DNA from: an uncultured Acetatifactor sp.
Lineage (GTDB): Bacteria; Bacillota; Clostridia; Lachnospirales; Lachnospiraceae
Assembly: GCA_910585015.1 (NCBI GenBank)
Contig: CAJUCT010000022.1
Span: 59,551-72,689, forward strand
Reading direction: 5' to 3'
DNA: 13,139 bases
Positions 13,089 through 13,139 of this stretch are shown piece after piece. Under the pieces are notes generated by a model. That model searched no databases, had not been told where the DNA came from, and was given only the letters and a program-made list of their open reading frames with translations. A program made the translations under genes and the position numbers. Position 1 is the stretch's first letter; every line of letters begins with the position of its first letter.

Positions 13089-13139
13089 ATAGATTCGCAG
13101 GAAATTATCTCCCGATATTATACAAAAATTGCAGATTAT
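13089..13139 (+). other. Non-IS66 sequence, possible edge of another gene
   Basis: IS66 similarity stops at 13086. From 13089 the plus strand is open to the window end and reads IDSQEIISRYYTKIADY, which has a natural protein-like composition and A+T-rich codons like the glycan genes. No start codon or ribosome site is visible. It may be a gene cut by the IS66 remnant. Fifty-one bases are too few to name it. Confidence 0.25.

Overview
The window looks like a chromosomal surface-glycan locus from a low-to-moderate GC Bacillota, most likely class Clostridia and perhaps Lachnospiraceae. This rests on strong GGAGG-type ribosome binding sites, A+T-rich codon use in the glycan genes, consensus sigma-A promoter elements, and IS66-type and XerC/D-like mobile genes of the kind common in that group. 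The taxonomic call is an inference.

Left and centre (1-9175) are a plus-strand glycan block. It opens with the end of a gene encoding a 21-residue-periodic coiled coil. Next come a two-domain glycosyltransferase (GT4 fused to GT2) and a stand-alone GT2 paralogue overlapping it by 4 bp, followed by GDP-L-fucose synthase (fcl). A good internal promoter (4696-4724) precedes gmd, rmd, an AraC-family regulator and a ManC-type mannose-1-phosphate guanylyltransferase. The block ends at a rho-independent terminator (9135-9170). ManC makes GDP-mannose and Gmd converts it to GDP-4-keto-6-deoxymannose. From that intermediate Fcl gives GDP-L-fucose and Rmd gives GDP-D-rhamnose. The glycosyltransferases could use such donors to build a deoxyhexose-containing polymer.

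Right (9182-13086) is mobile DNA. A decayed IS66-family tnpC on the minus strand is split into a C-terminal half (9256-9858) and an N-terminal half (12312-13086, itself frameshifted at a G6 run). Between the halves sits a symmetric 2.4-kb module: two divergent, catalytically intact, paralogous tyrosine recombinases. Each is preceded by a tiny overlapping ORF ending in a related Pro-Glu-Val sequence. A 38-bp palindrome lies at the centre and a nested hairpin lies just beyond each recombinase stop codon. A 13-8-13 palindrome sits on the left junction. The IS66 segment that should carry the second catalytic Asp is missing at the module's position.

The two-recombinase module is the most interesting part. 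It looks like a compact mobile element or recombination cassette that I cannot match to a named class. The last ~50 bp (13089-13139) leave IS66 and may be the edge of another gene. I saw no rRNA, tRNA, CRISPR or riboswitch.
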